From Ficedula albicollis (lineage: Eukaryota > Chordata > Aves > Passeriformes > Muscicapidae): a stretch of 64,000 nt of DNA. This document shows, in pieces, positions 28,746 to 58,186 of this stretch. The DNA is taken from assembly GCF_000247815.1 (NCBI RefSeq), contig NC_021676.1, positions 18,875,020 through 18,939,019 of the forward strand, read 5' to 3'. Positions within the stretch are counted from its first letter, which is position 1; each line of letters opens with the position of its first letter. The position numbers were made by a program, and so were the translations under genes. A model generated the notes under the pieces. That model did no database searches, was not told the DNA's origin, and saw only the letters and a program-made list of their open reading frames with translations.

Positions 28746-30196
28746 AAAGCCACATTTTGCAGAAAACAGGAGGGGTTTTGTCTTTCCTCTTGCACCTGCA
28801 GGGTTTCACCGCCGAGGTTCAGGGAAAAGGGGACGTGGGGACACTGACAGGGTCTGGCCTTGAGGGGAGCACTGAGGGCAGGGCAAAATATTTGCAAGAA
28901 ATGAAACTACAAAGCCCCCCTGAAAGCCCCCCGAAGGCAGTGATAACCTCACTGTCCCCAGGGCTCAAGTCCACAGAGTGGCTGTGCCAGCAGATAAAGG
29001 ACCTGGGGCAATGGCACAGGTTCAGAGCTCCAGAGCCCCATCCACCTGTGTTTGCTTTCCTGCCAAAAATCAAGAAACTGCTTCATTTAAATTTGTTCCT
29101 TGCCCACAGAGCCCCTCTCCATGCCAGTTCCACTCCTCAGAGCACCTTGGGGGGAGGATTTAAGGAAGGTTTGTCACCCACACCACTGTCCCTAAAGGTT
29201 GTAAAAAGTCTGCTTTTTAAGAAAAAAGAGCTGCTCAAGTCCAGGTTTGGGGGGGCATAAAGGTGGAGGGAAGGGGCTGCTCTGCTTGCCTTGGCTGTCA
29301 AATTCCAGTTTCGAAATTTTGGAAAAGGAGAAGCGGGCTCTGCCAGCGTGGGGATAACTGAAGCTAAAATAATCGAGGTGAGCCCAAGCGAAGCCAGGAA
29401 TGGTTTGCAGGGCAGAATGGAGAGACAGCAGAGGTCCCAGCTGGGCCTGTCCCCCCGCGTTCAGAGGATCTGACCCCGGCTCACCTTTACCCAGGTGAGG
29501 GTTGTTTGGCCACTGAGGGATGTGAGCGCCAGCCAGGGCTCAGATGCAGAGCAGGGAGACCCTCAGCACCAAACCAGGCTGCCCAGAGCTGATTGCTCTC
29601 GGCACCCCTGTGCCAGGGAGAGCCTCTGCTGCCGGCAGGACATTCCCGTGGCACCGGGGCAGCAACGCCCTTGCCCAGCTGCTGCCTCCTCTCAGCCCGG
29701 GGCTGACGGAGCTCCTGGAGCGGCAGCCCCAAAGCATCACCACGGTGGGAGGCAGAGCCAAAACCTCCTGAATTTGGGGGGGGTCCCCAAACCCCACAGT
29801 GCCACAGCAGACCTGCAAGAGCTCTCTGCTTGGCTGGCAATGAGGATGTGGCCTTCCCACAGCTCCCACAGCAGAGACATGTCAGGAAACACCAAGCCAG
29901 GGAGGGCAGAATTTGATAAATTTAAGCTCTGTGACTTTTGTAGCTTGTGTTTGCCTGGCTGCAGGACCTCAGGGCAGGGCAAGCTGCAGTGAAGCAGCTC
30001 CTGCATTGTTTCAAAACTGGAAAGAGCTCTAAGCCATGAATCATGGCACTTCCCAGGCAGCTCCCAAAGGCCTGCTACCCATCCTCTCACAAACACAACC
30101 ATCCCTGGAGCCCTTCCAGCTCAGCTGTCCCCCTCCATCCCTCAGGCAGAGAGAGAGGAGTTCAACCCAATGCCTCACTCTGCAGTAGAATGAAAA
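28746..30196. other. intergenic, no gene supported
   Basis: GC-rich unique DNA with short frames only. No recognisable domain, RNA gene or repeat. Confidence 0.45.
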
Positions 30197-33611
<3,415 letters not shown>

Positions 33612-33992
33612 TTTATTTGGTTTGTGCATCAGACTAAAGCAGCGCTTCCTCCTTCGGATCTCTGGCTCCGAAACAGCCCCAGGTGCTGGACGGGGAGGGG
33701 GCTGTCTCACTTGGATGTGACACCCCAGTGACACTGGAGGAGGAGGAGGATGGACAGCTGCACGGTTCAACAAGTTCCATCCGTGGCCTGCTTGGAAAAG
33801 GCATTTATTAGCTGTAAACCTCTGTCGTGAACACATAGAACACCAGGGAGAGGAGAGGGAGCTCGATCAAGTTTGAATCCTGGTGAGAGCTCTCCTTCAG
33901 AAAAACGGTTAGAGGACGGGGGGGGGGATTAAAAAAGAAAACAAAAAAAACCAACCAACAAGAAGAGGTGGCTTTGAAATCAAAACTGTCCC

Positions 33993-34029
<37 letters not shown>

Positions 34030-34152
34030 TTCCTGCTAGTTTGACTAGAAGAACTTTGTGTGTTTTCTCCTTTACAAAGGTAGTGCATCTGCAGCCGGTG
34101 GGAACCACGGTCCGTCGGGGGCAGGGGCTGCTGCGCCGGGGGCCTGCCGGTG
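33612..34152 (-). other. SLC16A2: SLC16A2 3' UTR (proximal, candidate end)
   Basis: Sequence downstream of the SLC16A2 stop on the - strand. Candidate AATAAA signals, reading the - strand, lie at 33809-33804 and 33617-33612. It contains a 32-A run at 33992-34023 on the + strand. The true 3' end is unproven, and other TTTATT sites lie further left. Confidence 0.4.
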
Positions 34153-44081
<9,929 letters not shown>

Positions 44082-44575
44082 TCAGGGGCAGTGGGGAACC
44101 AAAGGAGAGCTGTGAAGGCGCCTTGGCGGAGAGGCAGCCCCACCAGGCAGGTAATTAACAGCGTTAAGTGCTATTAATTAACGGTGCAGCTCATAAATGA
44201 CACAGAGAACTGGTGGCACCAAGGATGGCTGGAGTATGGACAGGTTTTCCTTGCCTTGCTCTCTGCTGTGTGCCAGGGAAGGCACCAAGCTTCAACTCGG
44301 TTCTTTGCTGCACCCCACTGGTGCCACTTGAGGAATTTCCCCAGCCAAAAGCCCCCTGAGCTCCTCCCAGCCCCAGACGGGGCTCAGGAGAGTTTCCCAT
44401 GCTGCTTTACAGCCCTGCATCCTCGGGGAGCACACCCACCCACCCCTCACCCTCCCCTCTCCCCACGGTCAGTGAGGATTGAGCTGATGGGCACACATTT
44501 ATCCCAGGTTAAATTCCACCCCTGACCCTGCCAGGCAATGCCCTGTCTCCTTCCAGCCCACTCTGGAGAAAACCA

Positions 44576-44597
44576 CTGTCTGTCTGTCTGTCTGTCT
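44576..44597. repeat. CTGT tetranucleotide microsatellite
   Basis: Five to six tandem CTGT units followed by T-rich sequence. Confidence 0.85.
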
Positions 44598-44665
44598 TTT
44601 TTCCCCAAAACTTTAATTATTCACAGATTTTTATTTTTTTTTTTTCAGCCTTATTTTTTTTGAGC

Positions 44666-44935
44666 CCATCATAGAACTGTTAAGGTTAGAAAAGCCTTTT
44701 AAGATCCTCAAGCCCAACCATTCCCCCAGCACTGCCAAGCCCAGCACCAGCCCAAGTTCCCAAGGGCCACATCCACATGGCTTTTAATTCCCTCCAGGGA
44801 CAACAATTCCATCCCTGCCCTGTGCCACTGCTAGGCCAGCCTTTTAGTGAAGAAATTTTTCCTAATATCCAACCTAAACCTCTCCTGGCACAACCTGAGG
44901 CCATTTCCTCTTGCCCACCATCTTCTCCCTGCCCT
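44666..44935 (-). mobile_element. CR1 LINE 3' end fragment
   Basis: On the - strand it contains GGCCTCAGGTTGTGCCAGGA, GAGGTTTAGGTTGGATATTA and GGAAAAATTTCTTCACTAAA, then GGGCTTGAGGATCTTAAAAG near the terminus. This is the canonical avian CR1 3' region, inserted in the - orientation. Confidence 0.93.
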
Positions 44936-45248
44936 CCACCTTCCCCTTTTAATGGTTTATGTGACTATTTTGGGGAGGAAATGCAGGATTTCAAGAAAAG
45001 CAGTGCGGTGAGGAAAAGAATTTCAGTTCTAACAGCCCTGAGGAGAAGCAAGAGGTCCCCTGGGTGGTGTGTGGGGCAGAGCAGGACGGACAAAGGGACA
45101 AGGGGCCCCCAGCCCTACCTGGCTCCAAAGTGGGGGGACCTCCTGGAGCATCTCCAAGCTCCAGGTGCCAGCTCTGGGCTGCCAAGCCCCAGGGCATGTG
45201 GTCCTTCTACCATTTTTTTACCTCTTTAAGAGTTTGGTTTTGTTTTGA

Positions 45249-45307
45249 NNNNNNNNNNNNNNNNNNNNNNNNNNNNNNNNNNNNNNNNNNNNNNNNNNNN
45301 NNNNNNN
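45249..45307. other. assembly gap (59 Ns)
   Basis: Ns are bounded by TTTTGTTTTGA and by A9 GT-rich sequence. The true content is unknown. Confidence 0.99.
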
Positions 45308-46230
45308 AAAAAAAAGTTTTTTTTTTTTTTTACCCAAGCCAAGGGCTCTGCAAACCTTTTCATCACAGCCCTGCATAAAAACAGCCTCATGGTCCTTCCA
45401 GAGCTGTGAGATCTTCAAAAAATAGCCAGGTCCCTATTAAAAGCAAATCCCATCTATAGAACAACCTCTCCAACCTCTGCCTTTCACAAAAGGACCACAC
45501 AAAGAAGCCCTCCCCAGGCTGGGAAGATCTGACCCTTCCAAATTAATTATAAGCTCACAAGGACCCAATTTGCTTCAAAATCTCTTTCAATAAATGCAGA
45601 GTGGGTGCAGTAAAATGAAAAGCAAGGGCTGGGCAGGACCCTGGTGGGACTGGCTGGGCTCTGGTCTCAACTCCAGGCAAAAAGATGGAACAGGGGAAGG
45701 GAGAGGGAGAGGACACCCCCCCCACTCCTCCAGCTGATTTTCTTGGTTATAAACACAAGGCACAGTGCAACCAAAGTCCCTCTAATAGGATTAGGTGGCA
45801 CAGATCCAAAGAGGCGTCCAAAACAGCTCTGAGAGGGGGTGAGGGGTGGGAGCCACGCCAGGATGGGAAAGGCTCGTTAAATTGGATAATACACTTCCAG
45901 AAATGTTCCTTCTACTCCAGCCAAGGCAGTAAAAAACGTTAGATGGCCCCATCATGTTTGAAGTTTGTTATTTTTGGAAATTACTTTAAGAAACGCGGAA
46001 ATAAAAGCATAAAGCGGAGTATTAAATTTAAAGGGGCAGATTCGGATCTTAATAACCCGGGGATTTGCATGCAAATAGGCAGGATCAATCTCTGGCCCCA
46101 AAAATGCACACTCACCTGCAGAGATCAAAGCAAACCCAGGGCAGGAGGCTCAGCAATGGGTGTTTAAAAGCTCCTCCAGCTCTGGGTTTGTAAAAAGGAG
46201 ATATCTCTCAATTAAAATTGGTAAACACAC

Positions 46231-46258
46231 CAAAAAAAAAAAAAAGAAAAAAAAAAAG

Positions 46259-46306
<48 letters not shown>
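46231..46306. repeat. A-rich low-complexity tract
   Basis: A runs broken only by three Gs. It resembles a retroelement tail but the flank was not recognised. Confidence 0.8.
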
Positions 46307-46308
<2 letters not shown>

Positions 46309-46927
46309 AAGAGTCCTGTGGCAAATTGCTCTACCTTAGAGAAAGGGCTTACCACAAGCAATGAATAAAAATAGGCTTGGGGAAGAACATGCAGTTAAAA
46401 TTAGTAAGAACAATAGCCTCACTTCCAGAGCGGGGTTTTGTCTTCCCAGCGAAGCCCCGGGACGCCGGGAGGGCTGGGCGAGCTCCAGGGCTGGGAGGAA
46501 ACCTCGGCAAAATCGGGGGCTGGAGAGAAAAAAAACCACCTCGGTGCCGGCTGAAATGCCAGCATGCCGCCCCCAGGGAGTGGGGCGCGCAGTTTTGTCC
46601 CCTGTTTTATCCCCAGTGGTCTCCTGGGTTGGAGGGAAGTCGCGGCAGAAAGGTAAAAGCTGGGGAAGAAGAGTTCAGGTGAAGCCTGACCTCAACCTGG
46701 CTCCTTTGGGCATAGTCCTTGGATCAATTCCAGGGGGAAAAAAAGGGTTTATTTTTGGGAATCTGTGGTGTTGAAGTTTCTCCTGGACTTTTTTTGGATG
46801 TGAAGGGCAGACACAGCCATTCCTCCAGTGGAAACCAGGCAGGGCTCAGCACCTTCCCTCCTACAGAGCTTTTACAGAACACCTCCCTTTTACAGGAGTT
46901 ACCTCTTGATTCAAAGCCACAGGAGGG

Positions 46928-46975
46928 AAAAAAAAAAAAAAAAAGGGGGGGGGGGAAAAAAAAAAAAAAAAAAAA
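46928..46975. repeat. poly-A / 10-G / poly-A composite
   Basis: Ten Gs (46945-46954) interrupt an A tract. The pattern matches the larger A/G composites at 30197 and 59043. Confidence 0.75.
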
Positions 46976-47798
46976 GAGAGGAATTTTCATTTCTGATTTC
47001 CAGAGGGTTTGAATGGGATGGTTAACTCCACCCTCTGTGGCTGATAAGCTGGGCGAGATATGGAAACACAGACAAGCCCCCACATGAGGCACAGCCTTAT
47101 CAAGCAGCTCCTGAAAGAAGCTGTGGAGGGAATCCAGCTGAGGATGGGGCTGGAAGGAGCTCAGGAGCTGCCAGGACTTTGACAGGGATCGGGTTAAGAC
47201 TTGATTGTGTTTTAGGGTGCTGTGAGTCCAAGGAGCTCCTGGGAGCACCAGCTGGAGGGGCTGGTTTGGGAGCTGGGTGTCCTGGCTGGTCACAGGGGCG
47301 TCTTCAGAGCAACAACCTGACAGATGACATGCAAGAGATGTCTTGACAGGAACACAGAATGCTTCAGGAACCCTAATTTTAGATTAAAAAATTAATAATA
47401 ATAATAATAAAAAGGCATTAAAGCACTCTGGTTTTGGTAAGGGAAAAAGCGCATGACTTCTGATTTTTGGGTTGTTGATACTAGAGGTGAGTCAAGGTGT
47501 CACCGGCCACAGCTGCCACTTACAGAGCTGCTGGGACCTTCCTGGTGGTCCTGGGGATGCTCTGGGGCAGGGGAAGAGCTCAGTGTGGGGCTGGTGCTGC
47601 TTTGCTGCAGCAGAGTTGTTGACCAAGGAGAGCATCCCACCAGCAGCTCCCACACAAGGGGAAAAGCTCCAGACAAAGCTCCACAAATTCTTCCTTCCCA
47701 CCTTGACATAACAAAGCTGGTGGCTGATGCAAAGCAATGGGCAGGGAATGCAGTGGTTGAAGGTCTCCGAGGGGAACAGTGATTCAGGGGTGTAGGAG

Positions 47799-47950
47799 AT
47801 CACAGAATCATAAAATCAGAAGGCTTTGGGTTGGAAGGGACCTTAAAGATCATCCAGTTCTACTCCCTGTCATGGGCAGGGACACCTTCCACTACCCCAG
47901 ATTGCTCCAAATCCCATCTAACCTGGCCTGGGACACTTGCAGGATGATCC
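47799..47950 (-). mobile_element. CR1 LINE 3' end fragment
   Basis: The - strand reads GGAAGGTGTCCCTGCCCATG, CTTTAAGGTCCCTTCCAACC and ends in ATGATTCTGTGATC, the typical CR1 terminus. Confidence 0.92.
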
Positions 47951-49136
47951 ATCCTGCCCAGCACCCCTCACCCTGGGCTCAGGACAGAGTGAAAACCGGT
48001 GAGGTGACCCCCTTGCCCACCAGCCCAGCACCACCAATGTGCCCATAGTGGAGGAGGGGCCAGAAATGCTTTGGTCACCTTCTCCTCCTCCACCAGTGGG
48101 TGGCAAAGCTGCTGTGGCAGAGGGGGATGGGCACATGGGGGCTGGGGGGCTCAGCTCCCCCTGCAGTGGGGCTGGTGATGCTGAGGGGTCCCTGGGCACC
48201 GTGGCTGTGTGTTTGTGGTGGGTCGGCCCCACCCGGACACCAGACCAGCTTTCTTTCCAGCCAGACCATCCAGCAGGATGCCAAACTTCTCCTGCTGCTG
48301 GCATTCTCCCGAGCAGAAAAAGGTTTCTGAGAGCAGAGCAAGGTAGGAGCAGGAAGGTGAGAAAGGAAGAAAACCTCACCACTCCGAGACGCGGATCCAA
48401 ACCCTGCTCATTGTTCCAAAAAACCCCACTAAAAAATCAGCCTGCAGCACTTGAAGCCAAACCCATTTGTTCCTTTAAACCCAAACCCTCCAGGGAGAGG
48501 GGAGGAAGGGACGTTGCACTCAGCTGTGCTTCCCCGCTGACCCAAATACCCCTGGCTGGAGGGATCAAGGGCCAGGAGGTGACCTCAGATCCGCCACTGC
48601 AGGAAGTGTCTTCCCTCTTCCCGCGGCTTCTCCCGCTCCCAGCTGGGCCAGGGGTGGGCCAGCAGGGACAGGGCCACCTTCCCCTGGCACCTGGTGCTGC
48701 TCAGAGACACCAGGCAGGCGAAGGCAACTCGCCTCCTGCACCTCTGCTCTGGGAAATAAATCGCTTTTTGACTCGCTGCTGCTGCTGCTGCTGTGACAAA
48801 CCTCACTGAAACCTTCACAGCCCTCCCCAGCCCTACCTGGCTGGATTTTCTGGGAGCAACCTCGTGGCCATTCCCCACTCAGTGGGGCTCCCACAGCACA
48901 TCTGGAGTGAAAAGCAAGCAGCTGTTTCATCCCGTGCCCTTCCAGAGGCATTTGCGTCATCCCCTTGTGCTCCCAGCAGCTCAGCCCCTCGTGCTCCACA
49001 CCCCCTGCGGGCTGAGCTGCTCCCAGGGAAGGATGCTCAAGGCTTAAACAAAGGCAGATGGGAGAGTCAGAGCTGAGGAAGCCACCACCGTGCACAAAAG
49101 GGGTGGGAAAGTGAGCTGGAGAGCAGCAAAAAGGAG

Positions 49137-49990
49137 CTGAGGAGATGGAAACTCGACCTGGGGAGCACCAAATTGAACCTGGGGAGCACCAAATTGAACC
49201 TAGGGAGCACCAAACTGAAGCTGAGGAGCACCAAACCAAAGGTGGGGAATCCCAAATTGAACCTGGGGAGCACCAAATTGAAGCTGAGGAGCAGAAACTG
49301 AACCTGGAAAGCACCAAATTGGCCTTTGCCATGGGGGGAGTTTTAAAACACCAGTTTTGAACAGGTCCAGGAGCACAGAGCCCTGGAGCAGAGCAGGCTG
49401 GGAATGTATTTGCTTTGAAAACCCCACCACACCTCTCCTGATTGGGTCTCTCTGCCTCCCCTCGCTGCCAGGGACTTTTAAGAGACCACCTCCTGCAACC
49501 ACTGAAGTGACAGATCTCAGCTTACGTGAGAGAAAAGTCCCAAAATGAGCTGCCCTAAGTAGAGATGGCTGAGGAGCACCAACATGGCCCAAAATGAAGC
49601 TGTGGAGCCCCAAACTGAAGACGAGGAGCCTCAAACCAAAGCTGGGGAATCCCAAACAAAACCTGAGGAACACCAAACTGACAAAACAAAGACAAGGAGC
49701 ACCAAAGCCAAGATGAGGGGCCACAAACCACAGTTGTGAAGCCTCAGACTGAGGCTGAGGAACACCAAACTGAACCTGGGGAGCACCAAACTGAGCCTGA
49801 GGAGCTGCAAACTGAAGGGGAGGAGCACAAAACCAACACCAGGACACACCAAACTGATGCTGAGGAGCCTCAAAATGATGCTGAGACGCCCAAAATGAAG
49901 CTGGGGCGCACCAAACTGAAGCTGTGGAGCCCCAAATTGATGCTGAGAAGCCCAAAATGAAGGGTGGGGAGCACCAAACTTGAGCAGCCA
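49137..49990. repeat. degenerate 23-25-bp minisatellite interrupted by a 241-bp repeat
   Basis: Loose units of the type GAGGAGCACCAAACTGAAGC run from 49137 to about 49325 and resume at about 49570 to 49990. Copy 1 of the 241-bp repeat lies exactly between. Short hydrophilic frames (EEHQTEPGEHQ) are repeat translations. Confidence 0.8.
49328..49568. repeat. 241-bp interspersed repeat, copy 1
   Basis: Starts GCCATGGGGGGAGTTTTAAA and ends CTAAGTAGAGATGG. It is nearly identical and equal in length to 50412-50652, and interrupts the 24-bp-type minisatellite. Confidence 0.9.
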
Positions 49991-50411
49991 GGCTTCTCTG
50001 GGTGGGAGCTGGTGGTGGCAGGGCATTGTGGTGGCAGCCACTGTGCATCACGTGCAGCTCAAAGCCAGCTAAACTCATTAATTGTATAGCAAGCCCTGCT
50101 TGGTACCATACCCTAAAGCTTCAGAACAAAGTCCTCCTTTATCAGGTTTGGCTGACTTTCCTCCCCACAGTCCCCCCTCTTTTGAAAACAATTCCACAAC
50201 AGCCTGAAAATTGGAATAAATGGAATTATTCAGAGGAATTATTCAAGGCCAGGTCTGGCTAAAGACCCTTTCAGTGCCCTGTTCATGGTGGTATGAGGAG
50301 AGGGTAAGGAAATATGTGAAAGTTGTAGAAATAGAAGCTCCTGTCACGACCCCATGGCCATGGATAATGCAACAGCTTCTGAGAGATCAGACCCAGCAAG
50401 TGTCAATCCAT

Positions 50412-50937
50412 GCCATGGGGGGAGTTTTAAAACACCAGTTTTGAACAGGTCCAGGAGCACAGAGCCCTGGAGCAGAGCAGGCTGGGAATGTATTTGCTTT
50501 GAAAACCCCACCACACCTCTCCTGATTGGGTCTCTCTGCCTCCCCTCGCTGCCAGGGACTTTTAAGAGACCACCTCCTGCAACCACTGAAGTGACAGATC
50601 TCAGCTTACGTGAGAGAAAAGTCCCAAAATGAGCTGCCCTAAGTAGAGATGGAGACAAATCTGTGGTTTTTGCTTGGCAAGCAGCAGGCACGGAGAAACC
50701 CCAGGTTTGCCCGGAGAAACTCAGTCTGAACTGGTCCAGGAGCACAGAGCCCTGGAGCAGAGCAGGCTGGGAATGTATTTGCTTTGAAAACCCCACCACA
50801 CCTCTCCTGATTGGGTCTCTCTGCCTCCCCTCGCTGCCAGGGACTTTTAAGAGACCACCTCCTGCAACCACTGAAGTGACAGATCTCAGCTTACGTGAGA
50901 GAAAAGTCCCAAAATGAGCTGCCCTAAGTAGAGATGG
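50412..50937. repeat. 241-bp repeat, copies 2 and 3 in tandem (285-bp period)
   Basis: Copy 2 is 50412-50652. Copy 3 (about 50727-50937) lacks the first bases. Both are followed by the same approximately 85-bp segment (ACAAATCTGTGGTTTTTGCT ... GAGAAACTCAGT), giving a 285-bp tandem period that ends at about 51010. Confidence 0.9.
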
Positions 50938-52415
50938 AGACAAATCTGTGGTTTTTGCTTGGCAAGCAGCAGGCAGGGAGAAACCCCAGGTTTGCCCGGA
51001 GAAACTCAGTCCCAGCCACATTTTGCATCCATTTCATTCCAAACCCATAAAACTCGACCCTGGCTAGAGCAAAATGGTGTCAGGGGCTGGTTCCTGGGCT
51101 GCATCACGTCCTCCCCATCCACAGCCTCAGCCTTGGAGGCTCCAGAGCTGGTCCAGAAATGCAGAATCTTGTGAAACCCATCCAAAACCAACAAGGCAGC
51201 ATGTGCTGTGCAGCTGAAACCCACCATGTGCCCGGGCGGGGGTTTTCTTCCCGGCACTCCACTCCACAGGCCAGGAAGGTTTTTCTTCTCTGCCTCGCCT
51301 CTGGCTTGCAATTTTTGAGGGATGATTCACCTACCACACACCAAAGTTACCCAACAAACAGGAGCTGCAGCTCCTCAACGTGGGCCACGTCCCATGCAGA
51401 CGAATTTCCATGACCCCCACACCCAAGGGGGGGCGAGGATTTTGTTGCTCCGAGCTCTGCTGGTGCTGTGTGAGTCCAAGGGATGTTGGGCTGGACCGTG
51501 TTTGCCCATGTCCCATCTCCCTGGGTGACAGCTCAAGGCTGCCTTTTGGCCTTCAGCTGCTGTTGGGCAGAACCAGAGCTTCCTGCAGCTCCTGCCCAAA
51601 TGAACTGGCAAAGATCCTTCAGCACTGGGGGGGGAAAAAAACAAATCCTGGGGACGAGCATCTCCCCCCTTGACTGAGCTGTCAAACGCCCTGCCAGCCC
51701 CTGGCTGCGTTTTCGTGCAGCAATTTGACGAAAAACAGAAAAGTTCCATTTTAATTGGTGAAAATTCCCTCCTCCCACCCGTGGAGCACCAATCTGTAAT
51801 TAGCCTTTCATGTAAAACGATGTTTATTCCTGACGGAGTTTGTCTTGGCACAAACACGAGCTCTGAAATGTGCACACATTTGAAGACTCAAACCCTGCAT
51901 TTAATTCTCTGTCTGCTTGTTAATCCTCATTGTTCCCAAGCCCCTTTTCAAAACACACCCACAGGGAGAAGAAAGTATTTTTTTATATATGTCCATAAAA
52001 ATCTGCTTCCAGCATCAGGATGAGCACGGCACCAGCCCAGGGTCCGGCTGCCCCCAGATCCCAGAGCTCTCCCAAACACACAGTGCCAAAACCTGATTTT
52101 ATCCATCTTCTCCTTCCTTTAAAACACATTTTTCTCCCCAGCTGTGATGTCCCTCAATGTTCCCCCTGCAGTGCAACCGGAGGATGGGAGCCCTGAAGTG
52201 GGAGGATGGGGAAAGCACCATGGGGAACCCACCAACAGCACCCAGCTCTGTTTTGGAGAGCCTGCCCTCACCCAAGTCTCATGATTCCTGGGCTTAATGT
52301 GGAGTGATTTGGGATTTACACTCTCCCAGAAGCAGCCCCATCTCCTAACAGAGCAGCTTGAGGCTGGAGCAGCAGCCCCCAGGAGCTGCCAGCTGGAACT
52401 GGGTGACCAGAGCAG

Positions 52416-52785
52416 ATCAGATCAGATCAGATCAGATCAGATCAGATCAGATCAGATCAGATCAGATCAGATCAGATCAGATCAGATCAGATCAGATCAG
52501 ATCAGATCAGATCAGATCAGATCAGATCAGATCAGATCAGATCAGATCAGATCAGATCAGATCAGATCAGATCAGATCAGATCAGATCAGATCAGATCAG
52601 ATCAGATCAGATCAGATCAGATCAGATCAGATCAGATCAGATCAGATCAGATCAGATCAGATCAGATCAGATCAGATCAGATCAGATCAGATCAGATCAG
52701 ATCAGATCAGATCAGATCAGATCAGATCAGATCAGATCAGATCAGATCAGATCAGATCAGATCAGATCAGATCAGATCAGATCAG
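52416..52785. repeat. (ATCAG)74 pentanucleotide satellite
   Basis: Seventy-four perfect ATCAG units without interruption, each containing GATC across the junction. Translation gives endless RSDQI repeats in all forward frames, which are not genes. Confidence 0.98.
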
Positions 52786-53710
52786 ATCCTTCCCCTCTGT
52801 CCAGCTCCAGGTGCAAATCACAGTGAGAGCCCAACAGGGGGTCCTGGGTGGCTCCCAGTGGCTGCTCCAGGTTCTCCCATTTCCAACAGGGCAATAAACA
52901 CAATATCCACCTTATAATATGAAAGGGACAGCAAATGTTTGGGATCAGGGACAGGGGCAGTAACAGGATTAAAATTACAGGCTGGGTTAGGGTCTGGATC
53001 AGGGTTAGGGTCCAGGTTACAATTTGGTTCAGGGTCAAGGGACATTGCTCTCCCGACCCTGATGCATCCTGGTGGGTTGGGGTTTCCTCCAGGCTCCTCA
53101 CCTTGTGTTTTTGGGGAAAGAGTTCCCCCAGCTGAAGGCAGGCAGGTTCCAGGCTGATGGCAATGATTAACTCTGTGGGACACTGTGGGTCAGCTCTGGC
53201 CCCAGACACCAGGGGCCTGCTGCACGTCCAAAGCTCTCAGCCTCTGGAAAAGCCATGACCTGACCAAACTTCACTGGGCTTTGGCTATGATTAACCTCCT
53301 GCAGTCACTGCTGCAAGGTCACAAAGCCTGGGAACAGCTCAGCACTCTCACCCTGTCCCCAACGGGGAGCTGTGACCCCTCCTGCTTCTCCAGCCCCAAA
53401 ATGTGTCATCCCCTCTGAACCCCACCGTGGCCATCTTATGTAACTGGCAGGTTTGTACTGGTAACCAGTTCCTGTAGCCACAGACAACTGGGAGGACTGT
53501 GAGGGACTGGGCCAGCTGGGATCAGCCAGAGCCAGCCACCCTTTCCCAGGCTGTGATCCAGGTGAGCGCTGCCACTTTTGGGGGCTCACCTGAAAGTCCT
53601 AAAGGGCTGGAGAGTGACTCTGGGAGCAGTCCCTGCCCTGCCCTGCCTCATGTGAGTGGCTGCCACAGCTTTTCCCACCTGGAGCAGCCTGGTGTGTTGG
53701 GTTGATGTGA

Positions 53711-54803
<1,093 letters not shown>

Positions 54804-55275
54804 ACCTGGCCAGCCCTGTGTTCCACAGGGACACAGAGCTGTAGTTCTGGCCAACACAGCTCAGAGCAGAGGCAAACCAGGGCTGGCTCTCAAGCTGGGA
54901 TGAGGGGCAAACCAGCAGAGCCCTTCATGCCACGGGCAGGGGGTCATGCCCCAGCCAGGCACAGAATCCACGTGCATCCCTACAGGAGCCAGTGGCCAGC
55001 ACTGATCCACCGCTGCATCTCCACCTACATGGTGGCATCGTTCCTGACTCACAGGATCCCAAAAATGCCCAGCATTGCTTCAGGGTGAGAGCACCTGGGG
55101 CATCCCAAGCCCTTGATGCCTTGGGGAGAAGATGGGATGGATCCTGGCCACCGGTGGGAGGCAGGTTGGGCTCCAGTCCCCAAACAAAGCTGGTGGCCCA
55201 TGGCTGCTGCATCCTTGTGAAATGACTGGGCACTCTCTGCCTCCTCTGCCCCCCTCCTGGGCTGAGAACCCTCTT

Positions 55276-55386
55276 CCCTCTGTGGTGAGACAGGGGTGAG
55301 AAAGGACACTTTTTTCCAAGCTGTGCTTGAGACCCCTCCTCCCTCTGTGGTGAGACAGGGGTGAGAAAGGACACTTTTTTCCAAGC
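55276..55386. repeat. 65-bp tandem duplication
   Basis: CCCTCTGTGGTGAGACAGGG and the next 25 bases recur 65 bp downstream, with GACCCCTCCT variation between the copies. Confidence 0.85.
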
Positions 55387-55762
55387 TGGAAGAGACAGAA
55401 AAGTTTCCCTCTTTGCCAAATTTCTCCCAAGCCATCTTCTGTTTCCCATTAAGAGAAGAAGAAACCCAGCTCCACGCTCCTCCCAGCACAACTCCCACGG
55501 GCACTTGTCAACATCCCAGCGAAAAAAAGGAGAATTAAAGCCATGCAACCTGGCTGGCCAGGACCCAGGGACCCGCAGAGCGAGGAGCAGCGGCTGGAAA
55601 ACAAGAAAACAAGAAAACAACCCCCCTGCTCTGCTCTGACATCTCCCCCACGGAAACCTTCCAACTCCAGCGCTGGCAGGAGCCAGCCTGATCCCAGCTG
55701 AATTCCTTCCACTTACCAGCAAATAAATAGCAGTTAAATGAAAGAGAAAAAACACCCTTTTT

Positions 55763-57890
<2,128 letters not shown>

Positions 57891-58186
57891 AAATGTTGGG
57901 CTGGTCACAGACTCACCAAGATCTTTTTTCTTCCCAGTTGGGTACTTGACAGCCTTTCCTTTCAGCTAATTAAGGGATACTCAGGGAGAAAAATACTTCC
58001 AGCCCTTTGCCAGCCCTGAGCATTAAGGGGAGAGACCCAGCAGGCTGGACACCAAACCCAGGAGCCCTGGCACTGGTTCTTAGACAAATAATTGCCACTG
58101 CAGGACATCTGCGGCCTTCTCCCAGTCCTGGCAGATTTCTGCACAGCCTTTCCTCCAAACTCTCTGGTGCTGGGCATGTCCAGTCT

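Noticed and set aside
27772..28863. KRGESLGCRKRRKFGG-type repeat proteins
   Set aside because: Product of a 26-bp minisatellite in which frames rotate each unit. No start, splice or domain evidence.
46928..47012. Lys-rich short frames at A-rich tracts
   Set aside because: Translations of poly-A. No coding support.
52297..52917. RSDQI-repeat protein of about 206 codons
   Set aside because: Pure translation of a perfect ATCAG satellite. It is open in all three forward frames, so openness carries no information.
52976..53040. Interstitial telomere-like GGGTTAGGGT motifs
   Set aside because: Only two short matches within an irregular GGTTAGGGTC(T/C) series. Not a true TTAGGG array.
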